Below the pieces are notes generated by a model. It was not told the origin of the DNA, did no database searches, and saw nothing but the letters and a program-made list of their open reading frames with translations. Of a DNA stretch of 64,000 bases, positions 46,986 to 57,516 are shown piece after piece (position 1 is the first letter of the stretch; every line of letters starts with the position of its first letter). Position numbers and translations under genes: made by a program. Origin of the DNA: Adiantum capillus-veneris (lineage: Eukaryota > Streptophyta > Polypodiopsida > Polypodiales > Pteridaceae); contig CM043966.1 of the NCBI GenBank assembly GCA_014529385.2, positions 44,216,537 to 44,280,536 on the forward strand. Reading direction: 5' to 3'.

Positions 46986-48619
46986 TAAAGGCACAGTCAG
47001 TTGTTGGGGAGATGAGGATACTCTAGTCCAAGGGATCTCGAAAGAGAAGAAAAATCTACTTCACAAGCACCAAAGAGTAAAAAATGCCATGGACAGAAGA
47101 TACGTGGGAACGAGCTCTTATGCATGCCTACAACCTATATCTTACAGAATAGCCCATTCTAGGTGTGAATTTCTAGTGAAATTTACACGAGGATGTTCGT
47201 GTGGACTCACAGCACAGCATACTCCGTTTTCACTTTTTTACCGACAGTAAATATTTTTTACCATAGTAAATATTTTTCACCTACATGGTAAATACAAATC
47301 ACTTTTTACCTACAGTAACTTTTTTTTACCCATGGTAAATATTTTTTACTGCACCATAAGTATTTGGTAGGTAACAGTTCACTGTTACTAGAAGCAGTGA
47401 TTGGGCATCAACAATGCAGTTACAGGAGGAGAAAAGGAGAAAATCTTATGGTAAAGGTGAGTCAACAGGGATAAAGACATTTGAGTTGAAAAGAGACATG
47501 CTGATTTTTTCAAAGAACACATGTCAAAAGAAGCCATGGTTGCGGATTCTTTGAGAATTTGATATTCAGGAGGACCCCCGCAGGTCCCCCCCTGACATGT
47601 GCAGAACCTCCAGTTTCAACAGCCACCTACCTGCTCTTAAATGCTGGTCAAGGCCTTATCCCTATGTGTCACAATCAGAAAAATCAGCATTTACCCTCCC
47701 CTCTCACATCACTCTAGAGAATATCTTGATGGTGACATATCAGGTGACCTCAATCTATTGACCACCCTAAGCAAAAAGTAACCCCAATCAGCGGATTTAA
47801 GCATGTTTATCCCTAATCCTAAACCCTCTCAGAAACCTATATAAGGAGGCCTTCTCTCACTCAAAACACAACACTTCACCCACTTCACCAAGCAATGAAG
47901 CTATGGCGACATTGCTCACAACGAGGAGCTATGGATGGAGCTCTACTCTCTCTCCCTCTCTCTCTCTCCCTCTAGTATGCTACATTACTAGCCCTAAAAC
48001 CTAAATAAGGAGTCTTCTCTTATGCTCCATGGCCACCATCCTCGCCATCATTCTCTAAGGTATTGATGTGTTGCTAGTAGGATCATACCTACTTGCTGGG
48101 TTGATTGTTTTTGACAAGGGATTATGCCATCCTTGGCTTGCTTCTCTATATCCTTGTTATGTATGATCAGATGCCGTTGTATTGTTAAGCTGATGTCTTG
48201 TGTATATATATGCTACATAAGGTCCCTAAGATTCGTTTCTATGTGTTTTGCCGTATATTTTGATGCCATCATAATGCCAGAAGTCTCACTTGCCTATGTG
48301 CACTATGTGTGAGGTCCCTAAACCTCTTAATTTAGGGTGGTGCCCCCTTTGTTTTGTTCTTTGCTTGTTTGCATGAGGTGTGGTTTGTGGAGTGTGCACA
48401 AGTACAGAGGCCACCCGATTGCACTGCTCTTTTTCTCGCTATCAATAGCCTTAATTGTCCACATCAGTTTCACATCATGGTTGACCTATATATCAATGAA
48501 CCACTCATTATAGGAGTATCTCAAAAGTGTACATACCAAGCAACACCACACTGGTCAAAGAATACCTGACAATTTCTTCACGATGGTCTACCATAGGAAG
48601 TACCATCGACTACAATAGA
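46986..48619 (+). other. Possible G2 3' LTR region; no gene seen
   Basis: TGTTGGGGAGATGAGG near 46998 could start an LTR after the G2 coding end. A strong promoter-like TATATAAGGAGGCC lies at 47838-47851 and a CT-rich run at 47945-47975. No primer site or partner LTR was identified. A frame near 48124-48312 has no credible domain. Confidence 0.4.
47234..47365. repeat. AT-rich array of about seven roughly 20-bp degenerate units
   Basis: The units follow TTTTTTACC-n-AGTAAATA, with inverted TTTACC and GGTAAA halves. The array is followed by a hairpin with arms GTAACAGT and ACTGTTAC at 47371-47388. Confidence 0.75.
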
Positions 48620-48624
48620 TCACA
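48620..48624 (+). other. Left target-site duplication of the chromovirus
   Basis: TCACA, repeated exactly at 57512-57516. This fixes both outer LTR ends. Confidence 0.93.
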
Positions 48625-49271
48625 TGTAAGGTCTCTGACCCGATCACAAGAGCACCCTTGTACTACGAAATGAATACAATGGAATAAGTTACTATTTTTA
48701 GCAGTTTTCCAGATTCTGTCAGTGCCATGATGTTTAGAATGTTATAAAGCTTCAAAATGTGAATTAAAATAATTTTTGTGAAAAATTTCCAAAAATAGTA
48801 AGTTTTTGGTCACCCAAACCGTCCAGTCTCGACCGTCTCGAAAATCTGCACCCGTACTCCGAATTTGAAAAAAATGCATTTTCGGACCTCGGGGGCTGCT
48901 AAATATGGCAGGTACTCGGGCCAGTGCCTTAGTTAGAGCTTCGTATGGCAATTTACGGCATCAAAATCCGATTCGTATGACCCGTTTTAGCCTAGAACCA
49001 AATTTCCTAAAAATTGTCCGGGAGGTACCGGGTGCCCGGGACTGTGTGGGAACAGGTCCCAGGCCACTCCAGATCAGCTTTAGCAGCTAAGGGGCGCCCT
49101 CTTGCTTTGTGGGAGTCTTGGGAAAGCTGCCAAGCCTGCAACTCAGTCTCAGAACCAGTTAACCAAGCCAACCTGACACTTGGTGGGCAGAGAACTGGAC
49201 TTGCCATGCTTAACTGGAGAAGCTCCCAGATGCATTTAGCAACCCAGATCGATTTTCATCCTGTAGGAGCC

Positions 49272-49279
49272 TATTTAAA
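49272..49279 (+). promoter_or_regulatory. TATA box of the chromovirus LTR
   Basis: TATTTAAA in the 5' LTR about 650 bp from its start. Transcription would begin in or near the CA run, placing the exon-like ATG segment at 50237 in the transcribed R-U5 part. Confidence 0.6.
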
Positions 49280-49282
49280 GAC

Positions 49283-49285
<3 letters not shown>

Positions 49286-49370
<85 letters not shown>
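49286..49370. repeat. (CA)n microsatellite, 85 bp
   Basis: A pure CA run just after the TATA box, within the LTR. Confidence 0.96.
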
Positions 49371-49372
<2 letters not shown>

Positions 49373-50236
49373 ATGATCACACATACACACAGTGCATACA
49401 CACACACCCACACACATTGGGGAGGTGCTGCCGAATCACACACCTATTGAAGAGGAAGCTAGGAGGGAGGTGCTGCCGAATTTTCATCTCAAGAAGCTCG
49501 ATTAGATCAGAAAATCGAGAAGATTACAAGCTCTTAATCACGATAATAACAGTTTAATTAATGCCATCTGTGAATCTTTTTCTCTACCATCTAAATTCCT
49601 TGTCTATTATGCCTATTCCTAGTCGAAAATCTCTATGACTACTCCCTAAATTCTCCTTATTCGTACTTTATTATGTAATCATCATTCCATAGCTGAATTA
49701 TCAGCCATTCTTCACTCTCGATTAATGATTAGAGCATAATTATCAGAATCTTCTCTCTCTAGATAGTATAGTAATTAATCGTTAAGCTAGTATTTGTGCA
49801 GATTGAAGAGAATCACTATTGTAATCACTCATTAACATTGCAGCTTAATTGAATTCATTTTTTTTCTTATGCATTAAGACGTAATTAAGGAGAAATTAAT
49901 CCGTCGTTAAGTCTCTAAGAATTGGTTTTTCCTCACACATATGCATAGAGTAAATCTGCATCATCTAATTGCTAGGAAATAGTTTAATCATACTTAATCC
50001 AATTCTCTGGTAATTCTAATAGTGAAATCTTAATTATTCTTGATCATGCAAGCCGAATAATTATCTTAGAGCCGGTTCCCATAGGATTATGTGCCATCCT
50101 TAATGATTGCTTTATGAAAGAAATCTAGACTCTCATATAGGAGGGATTAATTGATGTCACTAATCTACCCATTGGACTGTTATGATGCTGTGAACCTTAG
50201 CTCTTTCCCCAAGCTAATCATTTAAAGTAGTGAGAA

Positions 50237-50377
50237 ATGGCCCCGGTTAAGAGGACGCGCTTCAGTGGTGCCCATGATCGCGAAGCAGGAACGAGCAATG
50301 TCAACGGAAAGGGGAAGGCTCCCATGGACGAGCAAATACCGGCCATCTCACGGGCCATCGATGAAGAAGTGGAAGAG
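50237..50377 (+). CDS. Candidate LTR-encoded first exon (gag N terminus), 47 codons
   Basis: The ATG at 50237 opens a basic N terminus (MAPVKRTRFSG) followed by an acidic end (AIDEEVEE). At 50377 the sequence reads GAG|GTAGAT, a good plant 5' splice donor in phase 0. Unspliced, the frame runs only nine more codons to a TAA. The gag-pol frame downstream lacks an ATG before its conserved gag region and opens right after an AG acceptor, also in phase 0. I infer that this exon supplies the start codon of spliced Gag-Pol. It lies in the part of the LTR missing from the 3' copy. The exon itself matches no domain I know. Confidence 0.5.
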
Positions 50378-50668
50378 GTAGATCATATTTTTATTCAAGT
50401 TGTTTAATTAACATTGCATACGCTAGTTAGGAATGCTCATATCCCCAAACATGTTGGAGAAATCCGACGGAAACCTCTGCATTGAAATCATTGTACATTA
50501 AGTTCTAAAGTAGGAAGGTAATGTCTGATGGGTATGCTGTTTGCAAGAGGAAGGAATGTTTGCTAGGGAAAATTTAGCTCGACATGTTCATTTTATTTCC
50601 AATGTTGAATCAGTCCTGACCCCCCTACTGATCACAGGGGGCAGAGTTCCTCGTTAGGACTCTTGAAT

Positions 50669-50815
50669 CCACGACATGCTTTCTATGTGGTGGATACCCA
50701 CGACTTGATTTCTATGCGGTGGGAACCCACGTCTTGCTTTCTATGCGGTGGGAACCCACGTCTTGCTTTCTATGCGGTGGGAGTGTCCATGATGTGCTTT
50801 CTATGCGGTGGACAT
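50669..50815. repeat. Five tandem 28-31-bp units in the chromovirus LTR
   Basis: Units share CTTTCTATGCGGTGGGAACC preceded by CACG(A/T)CTTG. The third and fourth units are nearly identical and the outer ones diverged. Confidence 0.88.
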
Positions 50816-51485
50816 ACCTAGTTGTATGGGCAGCTAGGTGACAACGGGAGGAGTGAACTCTCGCTGGAGGGGGGATGTTGTACCTCCAGAACATTGGAAT
50901 TTTTATGAATAAGTTTGAGTAGAATTTTTACTAGAATTCTGTCTTGGTGTTGTTTGCAATACTGGTTGAAGGGCTGTTTTAACGAACCATGTGATTCGGA
51001 ATTAAACAAGGAATATTTATGTTGAACAACCTTTGTGGTAGTAATTAGGTCACACGATGAAGTGTGAGTGTGGGGGTGGAAAGTGGGGGCTTGGCTCGGG
51101 TTGCCAATGCCTACGAGATGGGTGGTCCCGATTGGTCGGGAACTCTCTGTCCCCATAGTGCTTACTCGATATTAGTAACGCTCATTGCCCCTAGAGCGGG
51201 GAATTCTCGAGAGTACGTGCCTCTGAAACATGGGGAAAAAGGCACTCGGGGTTTCTCTCCTCTTGGAAGGTGGGTCTTAGGATCGCTAGATAGTTAAGTA
51301 CGCTTCCCCTGCGAGGTGGAGCTAGATCTCGTTGCTAGTAGGCTCGAACTCGACTCACTTTGTGATGAGAGATCGTCCGCTAGTTGAACCCTGAACCATT
51401 TTGTTTGCTTCCGCTATAGATCTAGTGGCCACCAGGTTTACCATCAGATCCGTTGTTTGATACGACGGGGTGGGGACCCCACACC

Positions 51486-51503
51486 TGGTATCAGAGCCTA
51501 GGT
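51486..51503 (+). other. Primer binding site of the chromovirus
   Basis: TGGTATCAGAGCCTAGGT lies two bases after the 5' LTR. It is the initiator-Met tRNA primer site. Confidence 0.93.
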
Positions 51504-51597
51504 TAGGCTGGGAAAATAAAGTCGTATTGTTTGAACATTTAAAAGGAACTGAAAGTATATAGGTAGTTGATCCGAATTCCTTGCATTGGTGTTGCAG

Positions 51598-52101
51598 GAA
51601 GATCCCGTGCTCGTATATCGGAAGTTCCAAGTGTTTGAGCTTATTTATGAGCAAGCTCGAAGATCCCCTGTTTACCAGTTCAGGCGAGATGTCATGGAGA
51701 TACTGTTGAAGGCTTATACGCCACACTCCACTCGCATTGACAAAGGATGGGAACTTGATTGGACATTTCCAGGAGGGGTTTACTACATCAATGCGCGGAA
51801 GCTAGGATGCCTGGCTACCGACTTGAAGAAGATACGTTGGGGAGAAGAGTTGAGAGTAATAGAGATATTCTACTTGGTGCCCACACGATTGGATCAGACA
51901 GTTTCGGGCAACTCCAACCAAACCATCAATGACTGGCTCTTGGAGAAGGTCACCAATGTGATCCCAGCAAACCGAGTCAAAACCTTTGGATTACTGAAAG
52001 CGAAACTCCGGCCCGATATCTTAGTTTATTATCCCCTCAAGAATGTGTATAAGAACTATTACACGAATGAAGTAGTGCATCATGTCAATACCATTTCCTA
52101 G
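51598..52101 (+). CDS. Accessory ORF between primer site and gag, function unknown
   Basis: A 167-codon frame is open from 51586 without any early ATG (the first in-frame ATG is at 51691) and ends at TAG 52101. TTGCAG|GAAGATCCC at 51597 looks like a 3' splice acceptor, and the reading is in phase with the donor at 50377. The product would be a compact, aromatic-rich protein (VYRKFQVFELIYEQ, GWELDWTFPGGVYYINARKLG, LRVIEIFYLVPTRLDQ) without signal peptide, membrane segment or zinc motif. Two AATAAA signals follow within 100 bp. Chromoviruses normally have no ORF here. It could be a captured host exon or an element-specific accessory gene. I recognise no family. Confidence 0.55.
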   Translation, partial: EDPVLVYRKFQVFELIYEQARRSPVYQFRRDVMEILLKAYTPHSTRIDKGWELDWTFPGGVYYINARKLGCLATDLKKIRWGEELRVIEIFYLVPTRLDQTVSGNSNQTINDWLLEKVTNVIPANRVKTFGLLKAKLRPDILVYYPLKNVYKNYYTNEVVHHVNTIS

Positions 52102-52180
52102 GCGTATGTTATACGCAAATCCATAAAGCCTTGTAATAAGCGGTCACCAGTCATTCTAAACCTTGAGGAGTTTCGATTGT

Positions 52181-52200
52181 AATAAAATTCCATCAATAAA
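52181..52200 (+). terminator. Two AATAAA polyadenylation-type signals after the accessory ORF
   Basis: AATAAA occurs at 52181-52186 and 52195-52200, followed by a T-rich stretch. Their place 80-100 bp after the stop codon fits a short accessory transcript ending before gag. Plant signals are loose, so this is suggestive only. Confidence 0.4.
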
Positions 52201-52274
52201 GTGCTTTTTGTCTCTGAATCTCTGTCTCTTGAAATTCAAGTAATGGTATCAAGAATTTCGTATAACCCATGTAG

Positions 52275-55200
52275 GTACCGCCTGTTGCTCTGTACTCGGC
52301 AGCGCAAGAGAAGAAGCTCCTCCTTAAGCAAGCCCAACCTCCGATCTTTAAGGGCGAGGGAGCAAATGTGGAGAGAGATGCGGAAGTATGGATGGAAGCC
52401 ATGGACGATTACTTTGAAGCTGCGGGAACCCAACCCGTAAATCAGACCATGCTTGCGATGTTCCGCTTGACTGGCAATGCCAAGATATGGTGGAAGCAAC
52501 ATTGCAGGGACATGGATATTAAGGGATCTTCCCAGTCCTGGGAAGACATCAAAGCTGCGATAATGGGACGTTATTTACCACCTGCCTATAGGACCTTGAG
52601 AATGAATGAATTCTTTTCACTTCGGCAGCTGAATTCAACGGTCGAAGAATACTATGCAAAGTTTGTCACCCTTCGGAGATATGCTCCTAAGATGACCTTG
52701 GAACAACAGGTGGCAGGGTTCTGTCAAGGACTAATCGATCCCTTGAACACTCGGCTGGAGGCTCTCAGGCCGTCAACACTTCAGGATGCCTTGTTGAGGG
52801 CTAAACCTCTAGCTCTCGAAGTACAAAAGGCCAATCAGAATAGGAGGAATCATTGGGCAAAGAGGGCAAGGAACACTGCTTGGGACAACAGACCAGCCAA
52901 CCAAACCTATAACCAGCGCCCTATTGTACCTACCACTACAACCATGGAGTTCCCTGATGTTCGATGCTATGGTTGCGGCGAGCTTGGACACTACAGATCC
53001 AATTGCCCTAGGAACATTCATGCAACCAACGCCAATGCCATACCCTTGAATACCCGTGGGCGTGGCCAAGCTAATGGAAGAGGAGGACGCGGAAGAATGA
53101 ACAGAGGGCGAGGGCGTGGAGCTACCGCCAGAGTGAATGCCGCAGTAGTTCAACCAACTGTGGGTGACGAAGCAGTGGAGAGAGCAACCCTGCATGCTGC
53201 AATTGACAATCCCAATGGTTGCGAGCAATACGCAGTCATTCATACGCCAGGATCTCTTAGAGGTGAACAAGTTAACTTCCTTATAGATTGTGGCAGTAGT
53301 CTTTCATTTCTTTCACCCAGATGCATGAGAAAGCTTAAGCTAGATAAGTATCCGTCAAGCAAACTAGTTGTCGAGTTAGCAAACGGCAAGGAGGTAGTAT
53401 CTCAACACTCTGCAGGAAAAATTGACTTTGATTTAGGGGGACACCCAATTTCTGCCCAATTTCGAACCTTACCCTTAGGATTCTTTGATGGGATACTAGG
53501 GATGGACTGGCTAAAGCAAAATAGGGCCCACATACATTGTGCACAAGGGAATTTTACCTTTACAGATAACTTGGCAAATGAAGCCTTAATCCAGGGGGAA
53601 AACGGGAGACCTAAGGCTACTCTAGTTAAGGCCAACAGACTCTTGAAGGGACTAAGGAAGGGTCAGCAAATATATGCAGTTAAACTCAATAAGGCGGACC
53701 AATCAGATACCTCACTTCGACCAGACTGGCTGAGGGAGTATGATGACGTATTCCCCGAAGACCTTACGAATCTTCCACCACACAGAGAGGTAGATCATGA
53801 GATCGAGACTATCCCTGGGTGTGAACCTATCTCAAAAAGACCTTATAAAATGTCACTTCCGGAGGCCATCGAACTCAAAGAACAACTTAGGCAACTCATT
53901 GAACAAGGATTCATTCGACCCAGTACTTCTCCTTGGGGTGCTCCAGTTCTTTTCCAAAAGAAGAAGGATGGGACCTTAAGGCTATGCATAGACTATCGTG
54001 GACTGAACCAGGTAACTGTCAAGAACAAGTATCCAATTCCAAGGATTGACGAACTTTTGGACAGACTCCACGGCGCCAAAATATTTACAAAGATAGATCT
54101 AAGGTCAGGATATTACCAAATCAGGATCAAGGAATCAGATATTCCGAAGACAGCTTTCAATACTAGGTATGGGCACTACGAATTCACAGTAATGTCTTTT
54201 GGTCTAACAAATGCTCCTGCAAGCTTCAACCGACTTATGCAGGATATTTTCAGACCTTACCTGGATGATTTTATCTTGGTTTTCTTTGATGACATTCTGA
54301 TCTATTCCAAAGACGAGGCAGATCACGAAGAACATGTTCGCAAAGTACTTGATCTCCTTCGAGAACACCAGCTTTACGCTAAAGAGAGCAAGTGCACTTT
54401 CTGCTCACCAAAGGTCAACTATCTTGGATTTGTCATTTTGGCTGAAGGGATTTCAGTGGACCCAGACAAAGTCAAGGACATCGTTGACTGGCCTCAACCA
54501 TCCACTGTCAGTGAAGTAAGGGGATGTCTTGGAATAACGGGATGGTACAGGATTTTTGTCAAGGATTATGCACGTATTGCTGCACCTTTGACGGAACTCC
54601 TGAAGAAAGGAATGAGGATCGATTGGAAGACCGAGCACGAGTCTAGCTTTGCTAAGCTAAAAGAATTCTTGGTCTCAGCTCCTATTTTAAAGCTTCCAGA
54701 CTTTAGTAAAGAATTTGAAGTAGCGACAGATGCTAGTAAGTCTGCTCTAGGCGGAGTTCTTACTCAAGAAGGAAGACCGGTGGCGTATACTTCGCGAAAG
54801 CTGAGGGATCATGAGAAGAATTATCCCACTCATGATCTGGAACTTTTAGTAGTTATACATGCACTGAAGTTATGGAGACATTATCTTCTTGGACGCAAGT
54901 TTCAGTTGGTTACAGACCACAAGAGTTTAAAGTGGATTTTTACTCAACCCATTCTCAATATGCGACAACGGCGATGGATAGAACTATTACAGGAATATGA
55001 CCTTGACATAAAGTATAGACCAGGGAAGGAAAACGCAGTTGCAGATGGTCTTAGCCGAAAATCGTTTCTCGGAGCTATCTCTATTCCAAATAACCCTATC
55101 TGGGATAGAATCAAAGAAGCATCCCTCGAAGATCCAGAGTACCAACGTATGGCTTCATTAGTCCAGCAGAATAAGATGCCTGAAGCGAAAGATTACTCTC

Positions 55201-56477
55201 TTATGGGAGGATGTCTTTACTACAGACATAGACTCTGTGTACCCAGAGACCCAGCTTTAAAGAAGGCCATTCTATATGAAGCACACGATAGCCCTACATC
55301 CGGACACCCAGGCTATGCTAAAACTCTTCACGCCGTCAGAAGGAGTTATTTTTGGTCTGGAATGAAAGGAGACATACTTCGATATGTGAGGCAATGTCTT
55401 TCTTGTCAACGGATAAAGGCCGAAAGGATCAAATTACCAGGGCAACTTCAACCTCTTGACATACCCCAGATGAAGTGGGAATGCATCAGTATGGATTTTG
55501 TTACAGGGTTACCTTCTACAGGAGGTTATGATTCTGTTTTCGTGGTTGTTGACATGCTCACAAAAGTGGCTCATCTAATACCCATAAAGACGACCTTTAC
55601 TGCTTCAGATGTTAGTCCGGTATTCATCAAGGAGATTTTTAGGTTACATGGTCTACCCAAGCGTATCGTCAGCGATAGAGATGCCAAATTTACATCAAAA
55701 TTTTGGACCTCTCTTTTCCAATCTATTGGGTCACAATTAGCCTTCAGCACAACATATCATCCGCAGACTGATGGGCAAACCGAAAGAGTTAATCAAGTCA
55801 TTGAGGACATTCTCAGAGCCTATTGTTCGCAAGAACCAAAGAAGTGGTTACAATATCTACCTTTGGTAGAATATGCTTATAACTCTTCCGAACACAGAAG
55901 CATTGGAATGTCACCTTTCAAAGCTCTTTATGGACAGGACTGCTTAGCACCACTGAACTTTTCAGATCCAACCATCAGAGTAGAAGCCTCTAGAAAGATG
56001 TTAGAAGATATGGAAGCACAGACTAGAGCTATTCGCCAAGACATTCAGGCAGCTCAGGATAGGCCAGAGCACTATGCAGATAAGGATCGTTCGGAAAGGA
56101 CTTTCAAAGAAGGGGATAAAGTTTTTCTGCGAGTCCGACCTAAGAAAAGCAACTTATCGCTAGGCAGATATAAGAAGCTTAGCCCAAGGTACTGTGGACC
56201 ATTCGAGATCATTAAGGTTGTAAGTGACCAGGCCTACAAGCTAAAGTTACCTGCAAACTTGAAGGTTCATGATGTATTCCATGTCAGCTTACTCAAACCC
56301 TATATTCCCAATCCCGATCAATTCTTGGACTCAGATCAGTTAGTCATGCCAGCACAAGGAGTTCTCGAGCTCCAACTTGACTATGTACTTGAAACAAGGG
56401 AAAGAGAATTACGCAACAGAACTATCACGGAGCATCTGGCAAAGTGGAAGGATTACCCTGAAGAAGATGCAACTTAG
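52275..56477 (+). CDS. Chromovirus Gag-Pol polyprotein in one frame, truncated in the chromodomain
   Basis: This 1400-codon frame encodes Gag, protease, RT, RNase H, integrase and chromodomain. Gag starts with [22 protein letters not shown], upstream of the first in-frame ATG at 52392 (52368 is GTG), so a 5' exon or non-AUG start is needed. Landmarks: zinc knuckle [14 protein letters not shown] (52965-53006), an RG-rich tail, protease LIDCGSS (53283, Cys for the usual Ser/Thr), RT with FFDD at 54282, RNase H with [10 protein letters not shown], integrase H2C2 ([12 protein letters not shown]), core [14 protein letters not shown] and TERVNQ, the GPF module (56190) and a chromodomain from about 56360. 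A Trp codon appears to have become TAG at 56475, cutting the chromodomain; the frame continues openly beyond. All enzymatic motifs are intact. Confidence 0.95.
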   Translation, partial: VPPVALYSAAQEKKLLLKQAQPPIFKGEGANVERDAEVWMEAMDDYFEAAGTQPVNQTMLAMFRLTGNAKIWWKQHCRDMDIKGSSQSWEDIKAAIMGRYLPPAYRTLRMNEFFSLRQLNSTVEEYYAKFVTLRRYAPKMTLEQQVAGFCQGLIDPLNTRLEALRPSTLQDALLRAKPLALEVQKANQNRRNHWAKRARNTAWDNRPANQTYNQRPIVPTTTTMEFPDVRCYGCGELGHYRSNCPRNIHATNANAIPLNTRGRGQANGRGGRGRMNRGRGRGATARVNAAVVQPTVGDEAVERATLHAAIDNPNGCEQYAVIHTPGSLRGEQVNFLIDCGSSLSFLSPRCMRKLKLDKYPSSKLVVELANGKEVVSQHSAGKIDFDLGGHPISAQFRTLPLGFFDGILGMDWLKQNRAHIHCAQGNFTFTDNLANEALIQGENGRPKATLVKANRLLKGLRKGQQIYAVKLNKADQSDTSLRPDWLREYDDVFPEDLTNLPPHREVDHEIETIPGCEPISKRPYKMSLPEAIELKEQLRQLIEQGFIRPSTSPWGAPVLFQKKKDGTLRLCIDYRGLNQVTVKNKYPIPRIDELLDRLHGAKIFTKIDLRSGYYQIRIKESDIPKTAFNTRYGHYEFTVMSFGLTNAPASFNRLMQDIFRPYLDDFILVFFDDILIYSKDEADHEEHVRKVLDLLREHQLYAKESKCTFCSPKVNYLGFVILAEGISVDPDKVKDIVDWPQPSTVSEVRGCLGITGWYRIFVKDYARIAAPLTELLKKGMRIDWKTEHESSFAKLKEFLVSAPILKLPDFSKEFEVATDASKSALGGVLTQEGRPVAYTSRKLRDHEKNYPTHDLELLVVIHALKLWRHYLLGRKFQLVTDHKSLKWIFTQPILNMRQRRWIELLQEYDLDIKYRPGKENAVADGLSRKSFLGAISIPNNPIWDRIKEASLEDPEYQRMASLVQQNKMPEAKDYSLMGGCLYYRHRLCVPRDPALKKAILYEAHDSPTSGHPGYAKTLHAVRRSYFWSGMKGDILRYVRQCLSCQRIKAERIKLPGQLQPLDIPQMKWECISMDFVTGLPSTGGYDSVFVVVDMLTKVAHLIPIKTTFTASDVSPVFIKEIFRLHGLPKRIVSDRDAKFTSKFWTSLFQSIGSQLAFSTTYHPQTDGQTERVNQVIEDILRAYCSQEPKKWLQYLPLVEYAYNSSEHRSIGMSPFKALYGQDCLAPLNFSDPTIRVEASRKMLEDMEAQTRAIRQDIQAAQDRPEHYADKDRSERTFKEGDKVFLRVRPKKSNLSLGRYKKLSPRYCGPFEIIKVVSDQAYKLKLPANLKVHDVFHVSLLKPYIPNPDQFLDSDQLVMPAQGVLELQLDYVLETRERELRNRTITEHLAKWKDYPEEDAT

Positions 56478-56550
56478 GAAGACGAATCGACTCTCTTAAA
56501 AGATTACCCGAACTCATTCTTGAGATGAGGACATCTCAAATTTTTCACGT

Positions 56551-56559
56551 TGGGGAGGT
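56551..56559 (+). other. Polypurine tract of the chromovirus
   Basis: TGGGGAGGT directly precedes the 3' LTR start TGTACGG. Confidence 0.75.
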
Positions 56560-57511
56560 TGTACGGTCTCTGACCCGATCACAAGAGCACCCTTGTACTA
56601 CGAAATGAATACAATGGAATAAGTTACTATTTTTAGCAGTTTTCCAGATTCTGTTAGTGCCATGATGTTTAGAATGTTATAAAGCTTCAAAATGTGAATT
56701 AAAATAATTTTTGTGAAAAATTTCCAAAAATAGTAAGTTTTTGGTCACCCAAACCGTCCAGTCTCGACCGTCTCGAAAATCTGCACCCGTACCCCGAATT
56801 TGAAAAAAATGCATTTTCGGACCTCGGGGGCTCCTAAATATGGCAGGTACTCGGGCCAGTACGCCTTAGTTTTTTTGTTTGTATATAAAATGCTTATAAT
56901 TACGTCTATGTGATAGATTCCAAAGTATGATGTTGAAAATGATGTACGTCTACCTTCTCATGGCATTTTACGTATGCCAATTGAGTGCATGAAACTCCTT
57001 CATAAAAGTGATCCAAACATCTATGAGAGATTAAAGAAACTATATGGTTCTCATTTTGACAATGATGGTATGGATGATTTTATTCATGAAGTGTGAGTGT
57101 GGGGGTGGAAAGTGGGGGCTTGGCTCGGGTTGCCAATGCCTACGAGATGGGTGGTCCGATTGGTCGGGAACTCTCTGTCCCCATAGTGCTTACTCGATAT
57201 TAGTAACGCTCATTGCCCCTAGAGCGGGGAATTCTCGAGAGTACGTGCCTCTGAAACATGGGAAAAAAGGCACTCGGGGTTTCTCTCCTCTTGGAAGGTG
57301 GGTCTTAGGATCGCTAGATAGTTAAGTACGCTTCCCCTGCGAGGTGGAGCTAGATCTCGTTGCTAGTAGGCTCGAACTCGACTCACTTTGTGATGAGAGA
57401 TCGTCCGCTAGTTGAACCCTGAACCATTTTGTTTGCTTCCGCTATAGATCTAGTGGCCACCAGGTTTACCATCAGATCCGTTGTTTGATACGACGGGGTG
57501 GGGACCTCACA
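56560..57511 (+). mobile_element. 3' LTR of the chromovirus, internally replaced, 952 bp
   Basis: The ends match the 5' LTR (TGTACGGTCTCTGACC, GGGACCTCACA) and are followed by the TCACA duplication. Between about 56872 and 57085 the 2.1 kb found in the 5' LTR is replaced by about 213 bp of unrelated sequence. The TATA box, CA run and exon-like ATG segment are thereby lost. New 5' LTRs are copied partly from the 3' U3, so this copy could not regenerate a normal promoter. Confidence 0.92.
56873..57085 (+). other. Foreign coding-like filler within the 3' LTR
   Basis: After a T-rich stretch ending GTGATAG, a 57-codon open reading follows (about 56920-57090: KYDVENDVRLPSHGILRMP, then NIYERLKKLYGSHFDNDGMD). 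It ends when the LTR sequence resumes at ATGAAGTGTGAG. The T-rich part plus AG looks like an intron end and the rest like an exon start. No family recognised. It was possibly introduced as filler during double-strand break repair. Confidence 0.6.
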
Positions 57512-57516
57512 TCACA
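57512..57516 (+). other. Right target-site duplication of the chromovirus
   Basis: TCACA, identical to 48620-48624. Confidence 0.93.

Larger units (their letters stand above)
48625..51483 (+). mobile_element. 5' LTR of the chromovirus, 2859 bp
   Basis: Starts TGTAAGGTCTCTGACC and ends GGGACCCCACA two bases before the primer site. The first ~310 bp and last ~427 bp match the 3' LTR with about six substitutions, so the insertion is recent. The middle 2.1 kb (48935-51056) is absent from the 3' LTR. It contains the TATTTAAA promoter, the CA microsatellite, a 28-bp tandem array and an ATG-led exon-like segment. An LTR of 2-4 kb is normal for Tekay/Del-type chromoviruses. Confidence 0.9.
50378..52274 (+). 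other. Candidate intron spanning LTR end, primer site and accessory ORF
   Basis: GT at 50378 and AG at 52274 would remove 1897 nt and join two phase-0 boundaries. The last codon of the intron side is an in-frame TAG whose AG is the acceptor. A pyrimidine-rich stretch (about 52203-52230) lies 45-70 nt upstream. An alternative acceptor, TTGCAG|GAAG at 51597, is also in phase. The intron contains the primer site, so only unspliced RNA could serve as reverse-transcription template. Predicted only. Confidence 0.4.

Noticed and set aside
48124-48330. 62-codon frame ending EVSLAYVHYV, resembling the copia RNase H tail ISLAYVP
   Set aside because: The match is too short and nothing else of copia surrounds it.
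50669-50815. Possible CRISPR-like array
   Set aside because: Units are directly adjacent, variable and without spacers, in an LTR of a plant element.
57044-57325. 93-codon frame at the chromovirus 3' LTR
   Set aside because: It runs through the filler-LTR junction and then through LTR sequence also present, non-coding, at 51064-51297.
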